A stretch of 64,000 nt of DNA from Avibacterium avium (GCF_900454535.1 NZ_UGSP01000001.1:803501-867500); one strand, 5' to 3'; positions 37,195 through 45,875 are shown, counted from the stretch's first letter. The notes: a model not told the origin generated them from the sequence alone. Program-made: numbers and translations.

Positions 37195-38244
37195 ATGAAC
37201 CCTCAACAACAGCAAACTCTTGCATTGATGAAAAAAGTGTATCAATGGCAGGCAGCACATCAAACTCGTACCGTTGTACGCCGCACAGGTCGCATTCGTT
37301 TTATTAAAGACACAGACTGGGATCGCGCGGTATTTTGGGCAAGCGTGTCCAACGCGTGGAAAGTAACAGGTGAACAAACCTTTTTAGATGGGGCATTAGA
37401 TTACACCTTGCACACGGGTTTCCGCACAGGACCACATTTACGCTTTGCTGATGATTTGGTTTGTGCACAATCCTATCTTGATGTGTATCCGTTATTTAAT
37501 CAACCAGAAGCCTTAGAGCCAACCATCAACTTTGTAGAAGATATGCTGGCAAATCCAAAACCAGGGCGTGAAGATTGGTGGTGGTGTGATTCACTTTTTA
37601 TGGCACCACAAGTGTTTTTTGCTTTATCCACATTAACGGGCGAAAGCAAATATCGTGATTACGCAAACCAAGCGTGGTGGGATTCTGTTGATCACTTACA
37701 AGATAAAGAAACGGGCTTGTTCTATCGTGATTACCGTTATATTCCAGATGGCAAAGGCGGTGAATTGCGTGAAGCCAATGGTGAAAAAGTCTTTTGGGGA
37801 CGTGGCGTAGGTTGGGTGATTGCAGCGATTCCACGCTTATTCCGTGATATGCCCGAAGACTATCCAGAACGTGAGCGTTATTTAACCCTTTATCGTCAGC
37901 TTGCAGAAATCGTTTTACCATTCCAACAAGAAGATGGTTTCTGGCGAGCGAGCTTACTTGATCCGCAAACGTTCCCTGCGAAAGAGAGCAGTGCAACGGC
38001 ATTATTCTGCTACGCATTAGCTTGGGGGATCAATCAAGGCATTTTAGATCGTGCAACTTATTTGCCAGTGGTTGAAAAAGCGTGGGCTGCATTAGAAAGT
38101 GCGGTCAATCCTGAGGGCAAATTAGGCTGGATTCAGCTTCCTGCTTTCAATCCGCGTGAAGTGAAAGAAGAAGACAACATCGATTACGGTGTAGGTGCTT
38201 TCTTACTTGCAGGAGCAGAAATTTATCAATTACAAGCCGAATAA
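37195..38244 (+). CDS. Unsaturated uronyl hydrolase, GH88/GH105 type
   Basis: A 349-residue (alpha/alpha)6-barrel enzyme of the PF07470 type. Candidate catalytic aspartates are in HLRFADDLVCAQSYLD and WWWCDSLFMAPQVF, with VFWGRGVGWVIAAIPRLF and SSATALFCYAL further on. No signal peptide, so it acts in the cytoplasm on imported unsaturated disaccharide. It would release 4-deoxy-5-hexosulose-uronate (DHU) and the hexosamine. The WWWCD pattern is nearer GH105; in this context chondroitin-type delta-4,5-glucuronyl-GalNAc is the expected substrate. Confidence 0.85.
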   Translation: MNPQQQQTLALMKKVYQWQAAHQTRTVVRRTGRIRFIKDTDWDRAVFWASVSNAWKVTGEQTFLDGALDYTLHTGFRTGPHLRFADDLVCAQSYLDVYPLFNQPEALEPTINFVEDMLANPKPGREDWWWCDSLFMAPQVFFALSTLTGESKYRDYANQAWWDSVDHLQDKETGLFYRDYRYIPDGKGGELREANGEKVFWGRGVGWVIAAIPRLFRDMPEDYPERERYLTLYRQLAEIVLPFQQEDGFWRASLLDPQTFPAKESSATALFCYALAWGINQGILDRATYLPVVEKAWAALESAVNPEGKLGWIQLPAFNPREVKEEDNIDYGVGAFLLAGAEIYQLQAE

Positions 38245-38279
38245 CGGTAACTTTTAATTATTGAATTAAGGAAAGAAAA

Positions 38280-38918
38280 ATGAAAATTGCATTAATGATG
38301 GAAAACAGCCAAGCGGCGAAAAATCCAATTATCTTAAATGAGTTAAAAAACGTGGTTGAGCCGAAAGGGCATAGCGTTTATAACGTGGGAATGAACAGCG
38401 AGCAAGATCACCACTTAACTTATATCCACTTAGGGATTATGGCGAGCATTTTATTAAACTCAAAAGCCGTTGATTTTGTTGTAGCGGGTTGTGGAACAGG
38501 GCAAGGTGCATTAATGTCATTAAACCTGCACCCAGGTGTGGTGTGCGGTTACTGTTTAGAACCAGCGGACGCATTTTTATTCGCACAAATCAACAACGGT
38601 AATGCGTTATCTTTAGCCTTTGCGAAAGGATTCGGCTGGGGCGCAGAGTTAAACGTGCGTTATATGTTTGAAAAAGCCTTTGAAGGTGAGCGTGGTCAAG
38701 GCTATCCAGTTGAACGTCGTGAACCTCAAGTTCGCAATGCTGGCATTCTCAATCAAGTGAAAACGGCGGTGGCAAAAGACTATTTAGACACCTTGCGTTC
38801 AATTGATCCAGAATTGGTGAAAACAGCGGTAAGCGGTGAGCGCTTCCAACAATGCTTCTTCGACAACTGTCAAGATGACGCAATTCGTGCTTACGTTACT
38901 GAAGTATTAAATAGCTAA
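38280..38918 (+). CDS. RpiB/LacAB-fold sugar isomerase, DhuI-like
   Basis: A 212-residue protein. The N-terminal 150 residues are RpiB/LacAB-like: MKIALMMENSQAAKNP, VDFVVAGCGTGQGALMSLN and NNGNALSLAFAKGFGWGAEL, with the reactive Cys in AGCGTGQG. A helical extension follows. Streptococcal DhuI, which isomerises DHU to 3-deoxy-glycero-2,5-hexodiulosonate after glycosaminoglycan breakdown, has this fold and size and the same gene neighbourhood (PTS plus uronyl hydrolase). I infer DhuI function. KduI, an unrelated enzyme for the same step, is also encoded here. Confidence 0.72.
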   Translation: MKIALMMENSQAAKNPIILNELKNVVEPKGHSVYNVGMNSEQDHHLTYIHLGIMASILLNSKAVDFVVAGCGTGQGALMSLNLHPGVVCGYCLEPADAFLFAQINNGNALSLAFAKGFGWGAELNVRYMFEKAFEGERGQGYPVERREPQVRNAGILNQVKTAVAKDYLDTLRSIDPELVKTAVSGERFQQCFFDNCQDDAIRAYVTEVLNS

Positions 38919-38930
38919 TTTGCTATTAAT

Positions 38931-38957
38931 AAAGGGGAAATAGGACATTTCCCCTTT
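38931..38957 (+). other. Intercistronic hairpin between the DhuI-like and anSME genes
   Basis: AAAGGGGAAAT (38931-38941) pairs with ATTTCCCCTTT (38947-38957), loop AGGAC, without a clear T run. It could be a partial terminator or a processing site. Confidence 0.6.
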
Positions 38958-39029
38958 CAAAGATAATTCTGTTTAAACTAAAATTATCATTTCCCTAACC
39001 TAACATTTCTTTCACATTAGGAGTTGTTT

Positions 39030-40226
39030 ATGTGTCAATCTCAACCCGCTTATTTTCATATGATGGCAAAACCAAGTAGTTTCCATTGCAATATCAAATG
39101 TGAATACTGTTTTTATTTGGAAAAAGAGCAAGTCCTAACACATAACGTTCGCCTAATGTCTGACGATACTTTACGTCAATATACCAAAAACTACATTGAA
39201 TCCCACGCAGGCGATCACGTTGATTTCGCGTGGCAAGGCGGTGAACCCACCTTACTCGGTTTGGATTTTTTTAAAAGAGCGGTGCAATTTCAGAAAGAAT
39301 TTGCTAACGGAAAAACCATCACCAATGGTTTTCAAACCAATGGCATTGCGATTAATCGTCAATGGGCAGAATTTTTCAAAGAAAATAATTTTCTTATAGG
39401 GATTTCTGTGGATGGTTTAAGTGAGGTTCACGACCGCTATCGTATTTCTGTCAATGGGCAGCCCACATTTGAACGGGTGAAAAAAGCCATTGATCTATTA
39501 AAAGAATATGAAGTGGATTTTAATACGCTCACTGTAATTAATGATAAAAACTGGGATAAAGGACGGGAAACTTACCAAGCGTTGAAAGAGTTAGGCTCGA
39601 CTTTTATGCAGTTTATTCCTATTGTTGAAGTGGCGAATTATTCCTTACAACGCTGTGATTATAGTCCTGGAAAAAATTATCGAATGGCTCCCTTTTCTGT
39701 ACCAGCCGATGGCTACGGGCATTTCCTATTAGACGTGTTTACCGAATGGGTTCGACAAGATGTGGGGCGTATTTTCGTGCGTGAATTTGATAACTTACTT
39801 GGGCAATGGTTGGGCTATCCTTCCACCAGCTGTATTCATACGGAAACTTGTGGCACCGCAATGATCGTAGAAGCCAATGGTGATGTTTATTTTTGCGATC
39901 ACTATGTTTATCCTGATTATCGTTTAGGTAATGTGAATAAACAGCCTCTCAATCAAATTGCACTTTCAACCAAGCAACAAAAATTTGGTAAGGCGAAAAA
40001 AGAAACGCTCACTAAAGCCTGCGAAAAATGTGATGTGAGAATGATTTGTCAAGGCGGGTGTCCGAAGCATCGTATTGTGAATTTGAAAGGGGAAAAATTT
40101 AAACAAAATTATCTTTGTCCTTCTTACCAACTCTTCTTCCGTCAAACCGCACCTTTGATGCACCGTATGCGGGAAATTATTCAGCGTGGCGGGTTGGCTG
40201 AAGATATTATGAAAATAATCAACTAA
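39030..40226 (+). CDS. Anaerobic sulfatase-maturating enzyme (radical SAM, SPASM)
   Basis: A 398-residue anSME. The radical SAM motif is CNIKCEYC near residue 20. WQGGEPTLLGLDFF follows, and the SPASM cysteines appear in CIHTETCGTAM, GDVYFCDHYVYPDYRLGN and KACEKCDVRMICQGGCPKHR. It converts the Cys (or Ser) of nascent sulfatases to formylglycine in the cytoplasm. Both sulfatases of the locus carry Cys-type sites. I chose the ATG at 39030, 6 bp after AGGAG; a TTG two codons earlier is less likely. It lies 17 bp before the Sec sulfatase gene. Confidence 0.93.
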   Translation: MCQSQPAYFHMMAKPSSFHCNIKCEYCFYLEKEQVLTHNVRLMSDDTLRQYTKNYIESHAGDHVDFAWQGGEPTLLGLDFFKRAVQFQKEFANGKTITNGFQTNGIAINRQWAEFFKENNFLIGISVDGLSEVHDRYRISVNGQPTFERVKKAIDLLKEYEVDFNTLTVINDKNWDKGRETYQALKELGSTFMQFIPIVEVANYSLQRCDYSPGKNYRMAPFSVPADGYGHFLLDVFTEWVRQDVGRIFVREFDNLLGQWLGYPSTSCIHTETCGTAMIVEANGDVYFCDHYVYPDYRLGNVNKQPLNQIALSTKQQKFGKAKKETLTKACEKCDVRMICQGGCPKHRIVNLKGEKFKQNYLCPSYQLFFRQTAPLMHRMREIIQRGGLAEDIMKIIN

Positions 40227-40243
40227 AATCAAAGGAGATCATA

Positions 40244-41866
40244 ATGAAACGCTCGTTACTTAGTCAGTGTTTATTATCCGCATTGGTTGTTGGTGCTGCG
40301 GCTCAGCCTGTTTACGCACACAGCCAAGATCCTCAAAAACCGAATGTACTGGTTATTGTAATGGACGATTTAGGCACAGGCCAGCTTGATTTCGCCATTG
40401 ACAGCTTAGACAAGAACGAATTAAGCAAACGCCCTGTTGCTGCTCGTTATCAAGGTGATTTAGATAAAATGATTGACGCTGCACAGCGTGCAATGCCGAA
40501 TGTGTCTAAATTAGCCGCAACTGGGGTAAAAATGACCAATGCGTTCGTTGCTCACCCTGTTTGTGGCCCATCTCGTGCAGGGATTTTGACAGGACGTTAT
40601 CCAGCGTCATTTGGTATTTATAGTAATGATGATTCTTTCAACGGTATTTCACTTGATGTGAAGCTGTTGCCAGCGTTATTCCAAGAAAATGGCTATGCCA
40701 CGGCGAATATTGGTAAATACCATAATGCTCGAGTGAATAAAGACAGAAAAATTGGACGTATCACTAAGCCTGATGATGTAAAAACCCGTGATTACCACGA
40801 TAACTTCTCATCTGTACCAGATAAAGGTTATTTCCCAACTGATCGCGGTTTTGATTATTCTTACAGCTACTTTGTATCAGGGGCAGCATTGTGGAATTCA
40901 CCGGCTTTATGGCGTAATGACAAACCAATCGAAGCACCGGGCTATTTAACCCATAATTTAACCAATGAAGCGCTGCAATTTATTGATAAAGCAGGGGATA
41001 AACCATTCTTCTTAAATCTTGCCTATAGCGTACCGCACATTCCATTAGAAGAAGCTTCACCAGCAAAATATATGGATCAATTCAATACAGGTAACGTTGA
41101 AGCGGATAAATATTTTGCGGCGATCAATGCGGCTGATGAGGGCATTGGTAAAATCATCGACAAATTAAAAGCCGATGGCAAATTAGATAATACTATTATC
41201 TTCTTCTTATCCGATAACGGTTCTGTACACGAAGCACCAATGCCATTAAATGGAATGGATCGTGGCTTTAAAGGACAAATGTATAACGGTGGTGTGCGAG
41301 TGCCATTCATCGTTTCTTGGCCGGGACACATTCCAGCGGATACCAAAAATGACAGCTTAATTTCTGCAGTAGATATTCTACCAACAGCACTGAAAGCTGC
41401 GAATATTAAAGTGCCAGCTTCTTTAAAACTTGATGGTCGTGATATTTTGCCAGTGTTAGAAGGCAAAGAAAAAGTTTCACCGCATAAATATCTCTATTGG
41501 GCGGGGCCTGGTGCAAAACATTATAGTGAGGATAACCAAAAATTCTGGGCGGATTATTGGAAATATATCACCTATAACACCAATGATGCGCCGAAAAATC
41601 CAAACTTAGAAAAACTCTCGAAAAGCTCGTGGGCAATTCGCGATCAAGATTGGGCGTTATATTTCTACAATGACGGAAGTAACAAACTTCATCTTTATCA
41701 CGACAAAGTTGACCCAGCAGAGAGCCAAGATGTGGCAGATAAATATCCAGAAAAAGTGAAAGAATTGCAAAAAGCATTTTACGACTGGATCAGCACACAA
41801 CCAAAACCAATGGCGTGGAATCCTGAAGAATTCCAAGCGATTGAGGCTTCAGCAAAAGCAAAATAA
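40244..41866 (+). CDS. Sec-exported Cys-type sulfatase
   Basis: A 540-residue sulfatase with a Sec signal peptide (residues 1-25, ending PVYAHS). Metal and active-site motifs are NVLVIVMDDLG, the formylglycine site CGPSR in HPVCGPSRAGILTGRYP, NIGKYHNARVNKD, SVPHIPLEEA and FFLSDNGSV. It has the full DD metal pair, unlike the Tat sulfatase of this locus. Secretion by Sec means its Cys must be matured before or during export. Substrate positions (4-O or 6-O sulfate of GalNAc) are inferred from the locus. Strong ribosome-binding site AAAGGAG, terminator behind. Confidence 0.9.
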   Translation: MKRSLLSQCLLSALVVGAAAQPVYAHSQDPQKPNVLVIVMDDLGTGQLDFAIDSLDKNELSKRPVAARYQGDLDKMIDAAQRAMPNVSKLAATGVKMTNAFVAHPVCGPSRAGILTGRYPASFGIYSNDDSFNGISLDVKLLPALFQENGYATANIGKYHNARVNKDRKIGRITKPDDVKTRDYHDNFSSVPDKGYFPTDRGFDYSYSYFVSGAALWNSPALWRNDKPIEAPGYLTHNLTNEALQFIDKAGDKPFFLNLAYSVPHIPLEEASPAKYMDQFNTGNVEADKYFAAINAADEGIGKIIDKLKADGKLDNTIIFFLSDNGSVHEAPMPLNGMDRGFKGQMYNGGVRVPFIVSWPGHIPADTKNDSLISAVDILPTALKAANIKVPASLKLDGRDILPVLEGKEKVSPHKYLYWAGPGAKHYSEDNQKFWADYWKYITYNTNDAPKNPNLEKLSKSSWAIRDQDWALYFYNDGSNKLHLYHDKVDPAESQDVADKYPEKVKELQKAFYDWISTQPKPMAWNPEEFQAIEASAKAK

Positions 41867-41873
41867 TCTGATG

Positions 41874-41906
41874 AATCAGCCACTGTTATGGTGGCTGATT
41901 TTTTTG
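41874..41906 (+). terminator. Terminator after the Sec sulfatase gene
   Basis: AATCAGCCAC (41874-41883) pairs with GTGGCTGATT (41891-41900), then TTTTT. The next gene begins 11 bp later, so read-through may be allowed. Confidence 0.85.
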
Positions 41907-41916
41907 AGGAAGAATG

Positions 41917-42708
41917 ATGACAAAAATTACGCTCAGCATTTTAGACAAAGACGATAATATTAAACTGTGTAAAAGTGCGTTTGATTTCTTAATGCTCACC
42001 TACAAAGGTGAGTATCAAGCAGGCGATCGCATTTGTATTGAAACAGATAATGTACCTTGCTATTTAAAATTACGCTTAGAAGACAGCCTTGAAAGCAGCC
42101 TTGTTTATTTAACTGAAAATCGCTTTGAATACCGCATTCCTTTTGGCGATGACAGACGTTTATTTAACAGCGATAAGGCATTCCAAGGGGGCATTCATTT
42201 TCTATGGGTACGCGTAGCCAGAGATTACGAAGTGGCGCAATATGGCAATCTTGCCTTTAATCCGTATTTTCAACCACAGCAAACAAGCGTTTATCCTCGT
42301 ATCAGTAGCAACATTGTGGCGAGCAACATTCGTTTTGCGCCATACAATGTGATTGACGGTGTTTTTGACAGCAATGCACACGGTTCTTACCCTTTCACTT
42401 CTTGGAGTAACGCACAAGATCCGAATGCAGAATTAAAAATTGAATTTGGACGCAACGTAGAAGTTGATGGACTTGTGCTAATTTTGCGTGCAGATTTTCC
42501 GCACGATGCGTGGTGGCAACAAATTAACGTACAGTTTTCTGATGGCTCAGAAGAAATCTTAAATTTAGCAAGAACAGGGCAACCCCAGTTTTTCCAATTT
42601 GCCAAACGGCAATGCGACTATCTGCAATTAACGCATTTTGTGAAAGCGAAAGATCCATCACCGTTTACGGCATTAAGCCAAATTGAAGTATTAGGCAGAA
42701 ATATTTAA
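41917..42708 (+). CDS. Uncharacterised protein with a discoidin/CBM32-like C-terminal half
   Basis: A 263-residue protein without signal peptide or membrane segment. The N-terminal half is a small beta-rich domain. The C-terminal half (about 130-263) looks like a galactose-binding/discoidin jelly roll: NVIDGVFDSNAHGSYPFTSW, ELKIEFGRNVEVDGLVLILR and FTALSQIEVLG. I know no function. A cytoplasmic carbohydrate-binding protein in this operon is unusual. The ATG at 41917 is 6 bp after GAGGA; an ATG one codon earlier is less well spaced. Confidence 0.65.
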   Translation: MTKITLSILDKDDNIKLCKSAFDFLMLTYKGEYQAGDRICIETDNVPCYLKLRLEDSLESSLVYLTENRFEYRIPFGDDRRLFNSDKAFQGGIHFLWVRVARDYEVAQYGNLAFNPYFQPQQTSVYPRISSNIVASNIRFAPYNVIDGVFDSNAHGSYPFTSWSNAQDPNAELKIEFGRNVEVDGLVLILRADFPHDAWWQQINVQFSDGSEEILNLARTGQPQFFQFAKRQCDYLQLTHFVKAKDPSPFTALSQIEVLGRNI

Positions 42709-42785
42709 GAATGAAGAAAAAGATAAGAAAATGAAAGTGAAGTAAAATTTTATGCTGATAAGTTAATCTTTTTTCAATATCTTGG

Positions 42786-42825
42786 TTTTCGTTTTATTTC
42801 ATTTTGCTTTATTTTGGTCTATAAT
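42786..42825 (+). promoter_or_regulatory. agaR promoter with three tandem 10-bp AgaR-like repeats
   Basis: TTTTCGTTTT (42786-42795), ATTTCATTTT (42796-42805) and GCTTTATTTT (42806-42815) are consecutive 10-bp direct repeats. DeoR-family AgaR proteins bind phased TTTCrTTT-type repeats. A TATAAT (42820-42825) follows, with TTTCAT 17 bp before it, so the repeats cover the -35 region. Autoregulation is likely. Confidence 0.65.
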
Positions 42826-42855
42826 TTTTTATATCACATCTTAAAGGACGAAAAG

Positions 42856-43629
42856 ATGAAAAGTGCAATTGAAAGACGAATGGAGATTGTCGCAATAGTC
42901 AATAAAAATTCTTCTGCCCGTGTGGAAGATTTGGCTGAAACCTTTTCTGTTTCTACCGTTACTATTCGGCAAGATCTCAATTTTTTAGAAAAAAATGGCT
43001 ATATTGTGCGTTCACACGGTGGTGCTGTACCAAATAAAGGAATGATCGCAGAATTAAGCAATGCCGAAAAAAGACATCGTAATTTAGGGGCAAAAAATAA
43101 GATTGCGGAAGCCGCGCTAAAACTGATTAATGACGATGATATTATTATTTTAGATTCAGGCACGACCACGCGAGAAATTGCTGCTGCGTTGAAAAAATCC
43201 ACAGTGAAAAATGTGCTGGTAATGACAAATGGGCTGGATATTGCTTCTGAATTAGCCGATGCGGAAAATGTGGAAGTGCTCATGACAGGCGGTAAATTAC
43301 GCAAAAATGCGATGTCTTTCTCTGGACCACAAGCAGATGCGAGTTTAGCAAATTACTGCTTCAGCAAAGTATTTTTGGGCGTTGATGGATTTGATATTCA
43401 AGCAGGTATTACCACGCATAATGAGCAAGAGGCGAATCTCAACCGCATTATGTGCGAGATTTCTAATCAAGTGATTGCGGTAACGGATTCCAGTAAATTT
43501 GGTAAAAAAAGTTGCCACGTTATCCGCAAATTTGCCGATATTGATGTATTAATTACCGATTCTGGCATTTCTCCTGAATATTTGACCGCACTTCAGGAAA
43601 ATAATATTGAAGTAATTATTGTAGATTAA
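42856..43629 (+). CDS. agaR: DeoR family regulator AgaR
   Basis: A 257-residue DeoR/GlpR-type repressor. The winged helix reads VEDLAETFSVSTVTIRQDLN, FLEKNGYIVRSHGGAVPN. The C-terminal DeoRC sensor has ILDSGTTTREIAAAL, VMTNGLDIASEL, LMTGGKLRKNAMSFSGP and AVTDSSKFGKKSC. It probably senses an amino-sugar or tagatose phosphate and controls the aga genes on both sides. The ATG at 42856 follows AAAGGA. First gene of agaR-agaA-lacD. Confidence 0.88.
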   Translation: MKSAIERRMEIVAIVNKNSSARVEDLAETFSVSTVTIRQDLNFLEKNGYIVRSHGGAVPNKGMIAELSNAEKRHRNLGAKNKIAEAALKLINDDDIIILDSGTTTREIAAALKKSTVKNVLVMTNGLDIASELADAENVEVLMTGGKLRKNAMSFSGPQADASLANYCFSKVFLGVDGFDIQAGITTHNEQEANLNRIMCEISNQVIAVTDSSKFGKKSCHVIRKFADIDVLITDSGISPEYLTALQENNIEVIIVD

Positions 43630-43641
43630 GAGGAAAAAACA

Positions 43642-44802
43642 ATGCGTTATGCCATTAAACCTGAAAAAGTGATGACTTCATCAGGGGAGTTACTGAATAA
43701 ATATGTGGTGATAAATCAAGGTAAAATCGAACGTATCCAAGTAGAAAAGCCCACTGATTGCGATGTACATTATTATCCTGACAGCTATCTTTCTGCGGGT
43801 TTCATTGATGTGCATATTCACGGCCGTGCTGGTGCCGATGTGATGGACGAAAACGACACCGCACTGGCGACCATTGCAAAAGCTCTACCACAAACAGGGG
43901 TTACCGCGTGGGTAGGAACGACCGTTTCAGCCCCTTGGGCGAATATTCTTTCCTCAATGCAACGAATGAAAGATTACATTCGGCAAGGGCGACAATCTGG
44001 TGCGGAATTGTTGGGTAGCTTTATGGAAGGGCCTTATTTTACCGAACGCCATCGTGGCTCGCACCCAACCGAATATTTAATGCCACCAACGATTTCTCAG
44101 CTAGAAGAATTATTGCAAATTTCCGACCGCACTTTATTACGGGTCGCTATTGCACCTGAAATCGAAAATGCCGAACCTGCTATTAAATGGTTGGTGGAAA
44201 ATGGCATAAAGGTGTCTGTGGCACACACTAACGCCACCTTTGAGCAAGTGACCAAAGCCTATTATTTAGGGGCGGATTGCGGTGTACATTTATTTAACGG
44301 AATGAGTGCTTTACATCACCGCGAGCCGGGTTGTACGGGGGCGGTGTTATATCACGATATGCTGGCAGAAATCATTGCAGACGGCATTCACGTTCACCCA
44401 GCCGTATTAAATTTAGCTTATAAATTAAAAACTTACCGCAGAATGGTGTTGATCACAGATTGTATGCGCGCAGGTGGCTTGCCAGATGGTGAGTACACGC
44501 TAGGCGTGCAAACCGTACGGGTAGAAAACGGCCAAGCGAGAACCTTTGACGGCTCGCTCGCAGGCAGTACTTGCAGCCTAGATCAAGCCTTACGCAATAT
44601 GGTATTCAAAGCTGATGTGCCAGTTTGGGAGGCCATTCAAATGGTTACCACCATTCCCGCCACCTATTTAGGCGTGGCAGATCGCATTGGCGATATTGCT
44701 GTCGGCAAAGAAGCAAATTTCACTTTATTAAACAAAGAATTACAAGTTCAAGCCACTTATATTCAAGGCGAACAAGTTTATCAGTGCGGTGAAAAATTTT
44801 AA
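43642..44802 (+). CDS. agaA: N-acetylgalactosamine-6-phosphate deacetylase (AgaA/NagA family)
   Basis: A 386-residue amidohydrolase. Metal ligands are in GFIDVHIHGRAGADV (HxH), FMEGPYFTERHRGSH, SVAHTNATFEQV and GVHLFNGMSALHHREPG. The catalytic Asp is in LITDCMRAGG, and GSLAGSTCSLDQALRNM closes the site. It removes acetate from GalNAc-6-phosphate (GlcNAc-6-phosphate possible). Context with agaS, agaR and lacD favours AgaA over NagA. Confidence 0.9.
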   Translation: MRYAIKPEKVMTSSGELLNKYVVINQGKIERIQVEKPTDCDVHYYPDSYLSAGFIDVHIHGRAGADVMDENDTALATIAKALPQTGVTAWVGTTVSAPWANILSSMQRMKDYIRQGRQSGAELLGSFMEGPYFTERHRGSHPTEYLMPPTISQLEELLQISDRTLLRVAIAPEIENAEPAIKWLVENGIKVSVAHTNATFEQVTKAYYLGADCGVHLFNGMSALHHREPGCTGAVLYHDMLAEIIADGIHVHPAVLNLAYKLKTYRRMVLITDCMRAGGLPDGEYTLGVQTVRVENGQARTFDGSLAGSTCSLDQALRNMVFKADVPVWEAIQMVTTIPATYLGVADRIGDIAVGKEANFTLLNKELQVQATYIQGEQVYQCGEKF

Positions 44803-44835
44803 GATTTTTATATTTACAAAGATGGAGAGAAAACA

Positions 44836-45786
44836 ATGTCAAAGTTAAGAACTGAACGTTTAAAAAAATTATGTAGCCAAGACAATTTAATCGCGGCGCT
44901 CGCCATTGACCAGCGTGGCGCATTACGCCGTATGCTTGGCGAATCTGCAAGCAATGAACAACTTGCAGAGTTTAAAGTATTGGTGTCTGAATACTTAACC
45001 CCTTATGCCTCATCTATTTTGCTTGACCCAGAAGTGGGCTGGAAAGCGGCTGAAAAACGTGCTGCCAACGCAGGTTTATTAATGGCTTATGAAAAAACTG
45101 GTTACGACAAAACCCAACCGGGTCGCTATCCAGATTTAATTGACGATGTTTCCGTGCAACGCTTAAAAGCGAAAGGCGCAGACGGCATCAAATTATTGCT
45201 TTATATCGATATTGACGAAGGCAAAGAAGTGAATGAGCGCAAAGAAGCCTTTGTAGAACGCGTGGCTTCAGAATGTAAAGCAGAAGAAATGCCATTCTTC
45301 CTTGAGCTTGTAAGCTATGACGCGAATATTTCTGATCCGAAAGAATACGCAAAAATCAAACCGCGCAAAGTGATCGAAGCGATGAAATTATTCTCCGAAC
45401 CACGTTTTGGCGTTGATGTGTTAAAAGTGGAAGTGCCAGTGGATATGAAATTTGTCGAAGGTTTCGCAGAGCAAGACGCGGTATATAGCCAAGCACAAGC
45501 GAAAGCGTACTTCAAAGAACAAAGCGATGCCACCGAAATTCCATTTATCTTCTTAAGTGCAGGTGTGAGCGCACAATTATTCTTAGACACGCTACGTTTT
45601 GCCAAAGACGCAGGTTGTGATTTCAACGGCGTATTATGCGGACGTGCCACTTGGGCAGGTGCTGCGGAAATCTTTAAAGCAGAAGGTGCAGAAGCGGCAA
45701 AACAATGGTTACTCAACGAAGGCAAAGCCAACATTGAAGCCCTTAATGCTGTATTAAAAGAAACCGCACAGCCGTTAAACATTTAA
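44836..45786 (+). CDS. lacD: Class I tagatose-1,6-bisphosphate aldolase (LacD type)
   Basis: A 316-residue LacD-family TIM barrel: LIAALAIDQRGALRRML at the start, SILLDPEVGW, GADGIKLLLYIDID, and FGVDVLKVEVPVD holding the likely Schiff-base Lys. IFLSAGVSAQLFLDTLRFA follows. It cleaves tagatose-1,6-bisphosphate to DHAP and glyceraldehyde-3-phosphate. LacD is best known from Gram-positive lactose pathways; proteobacterial aga clusters normally use class II KbaY/GatY. Last gene of agaR-agaA-lacD, followed by a strong terminator. Confidence 0.9.
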   Translation: MSKLRTERLKKLCSQDNLIAALAIDQRGALRRMLGESASNEQLAEFKVLVSEYLTPYASSILLDPEVGWKAAEKRAANAGLLMAYEKTGYDKTQPGRYPDLIDDVSVQRLKAKGADGIKLLLYIDIDEGKEVNERKEAFVERVASECKAEEMPFFLELVSYDANISDPKEYAKIKPRKVIEAMKLFSEPRFGVDVLKVEVPVDMKFVEGFAEQDAVYSQAQAKAYFKEQSDATEIPFIFLSAGVSAQLFLDTLRFAKDAGCDFNGVLCGRATWAGAAEIFKAEGAEAAKQWLLNEGKANIEALNAVLKETAQPLNI

Positions 45787-45818
45787 TCTGATGGTGTGAT
45801 GCGGAGAAAATACATAGA

Positions 45819-45850
45819 AAAAGAGCGGTCTATTTTAGACCGCTTTTCTT
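45819..45850 (+). terminator. Terminator of agaR-agaA-lacD
   Basis: AGCGGTCTA (45824-45832) pairs with TAGACCGCT (45836-45844), loop TTT, then TTTCTTATTT. Confidence 0.88.
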
Positions 45851-45875
45851 ATTTGAAACATTGTTTTGAAAAATT

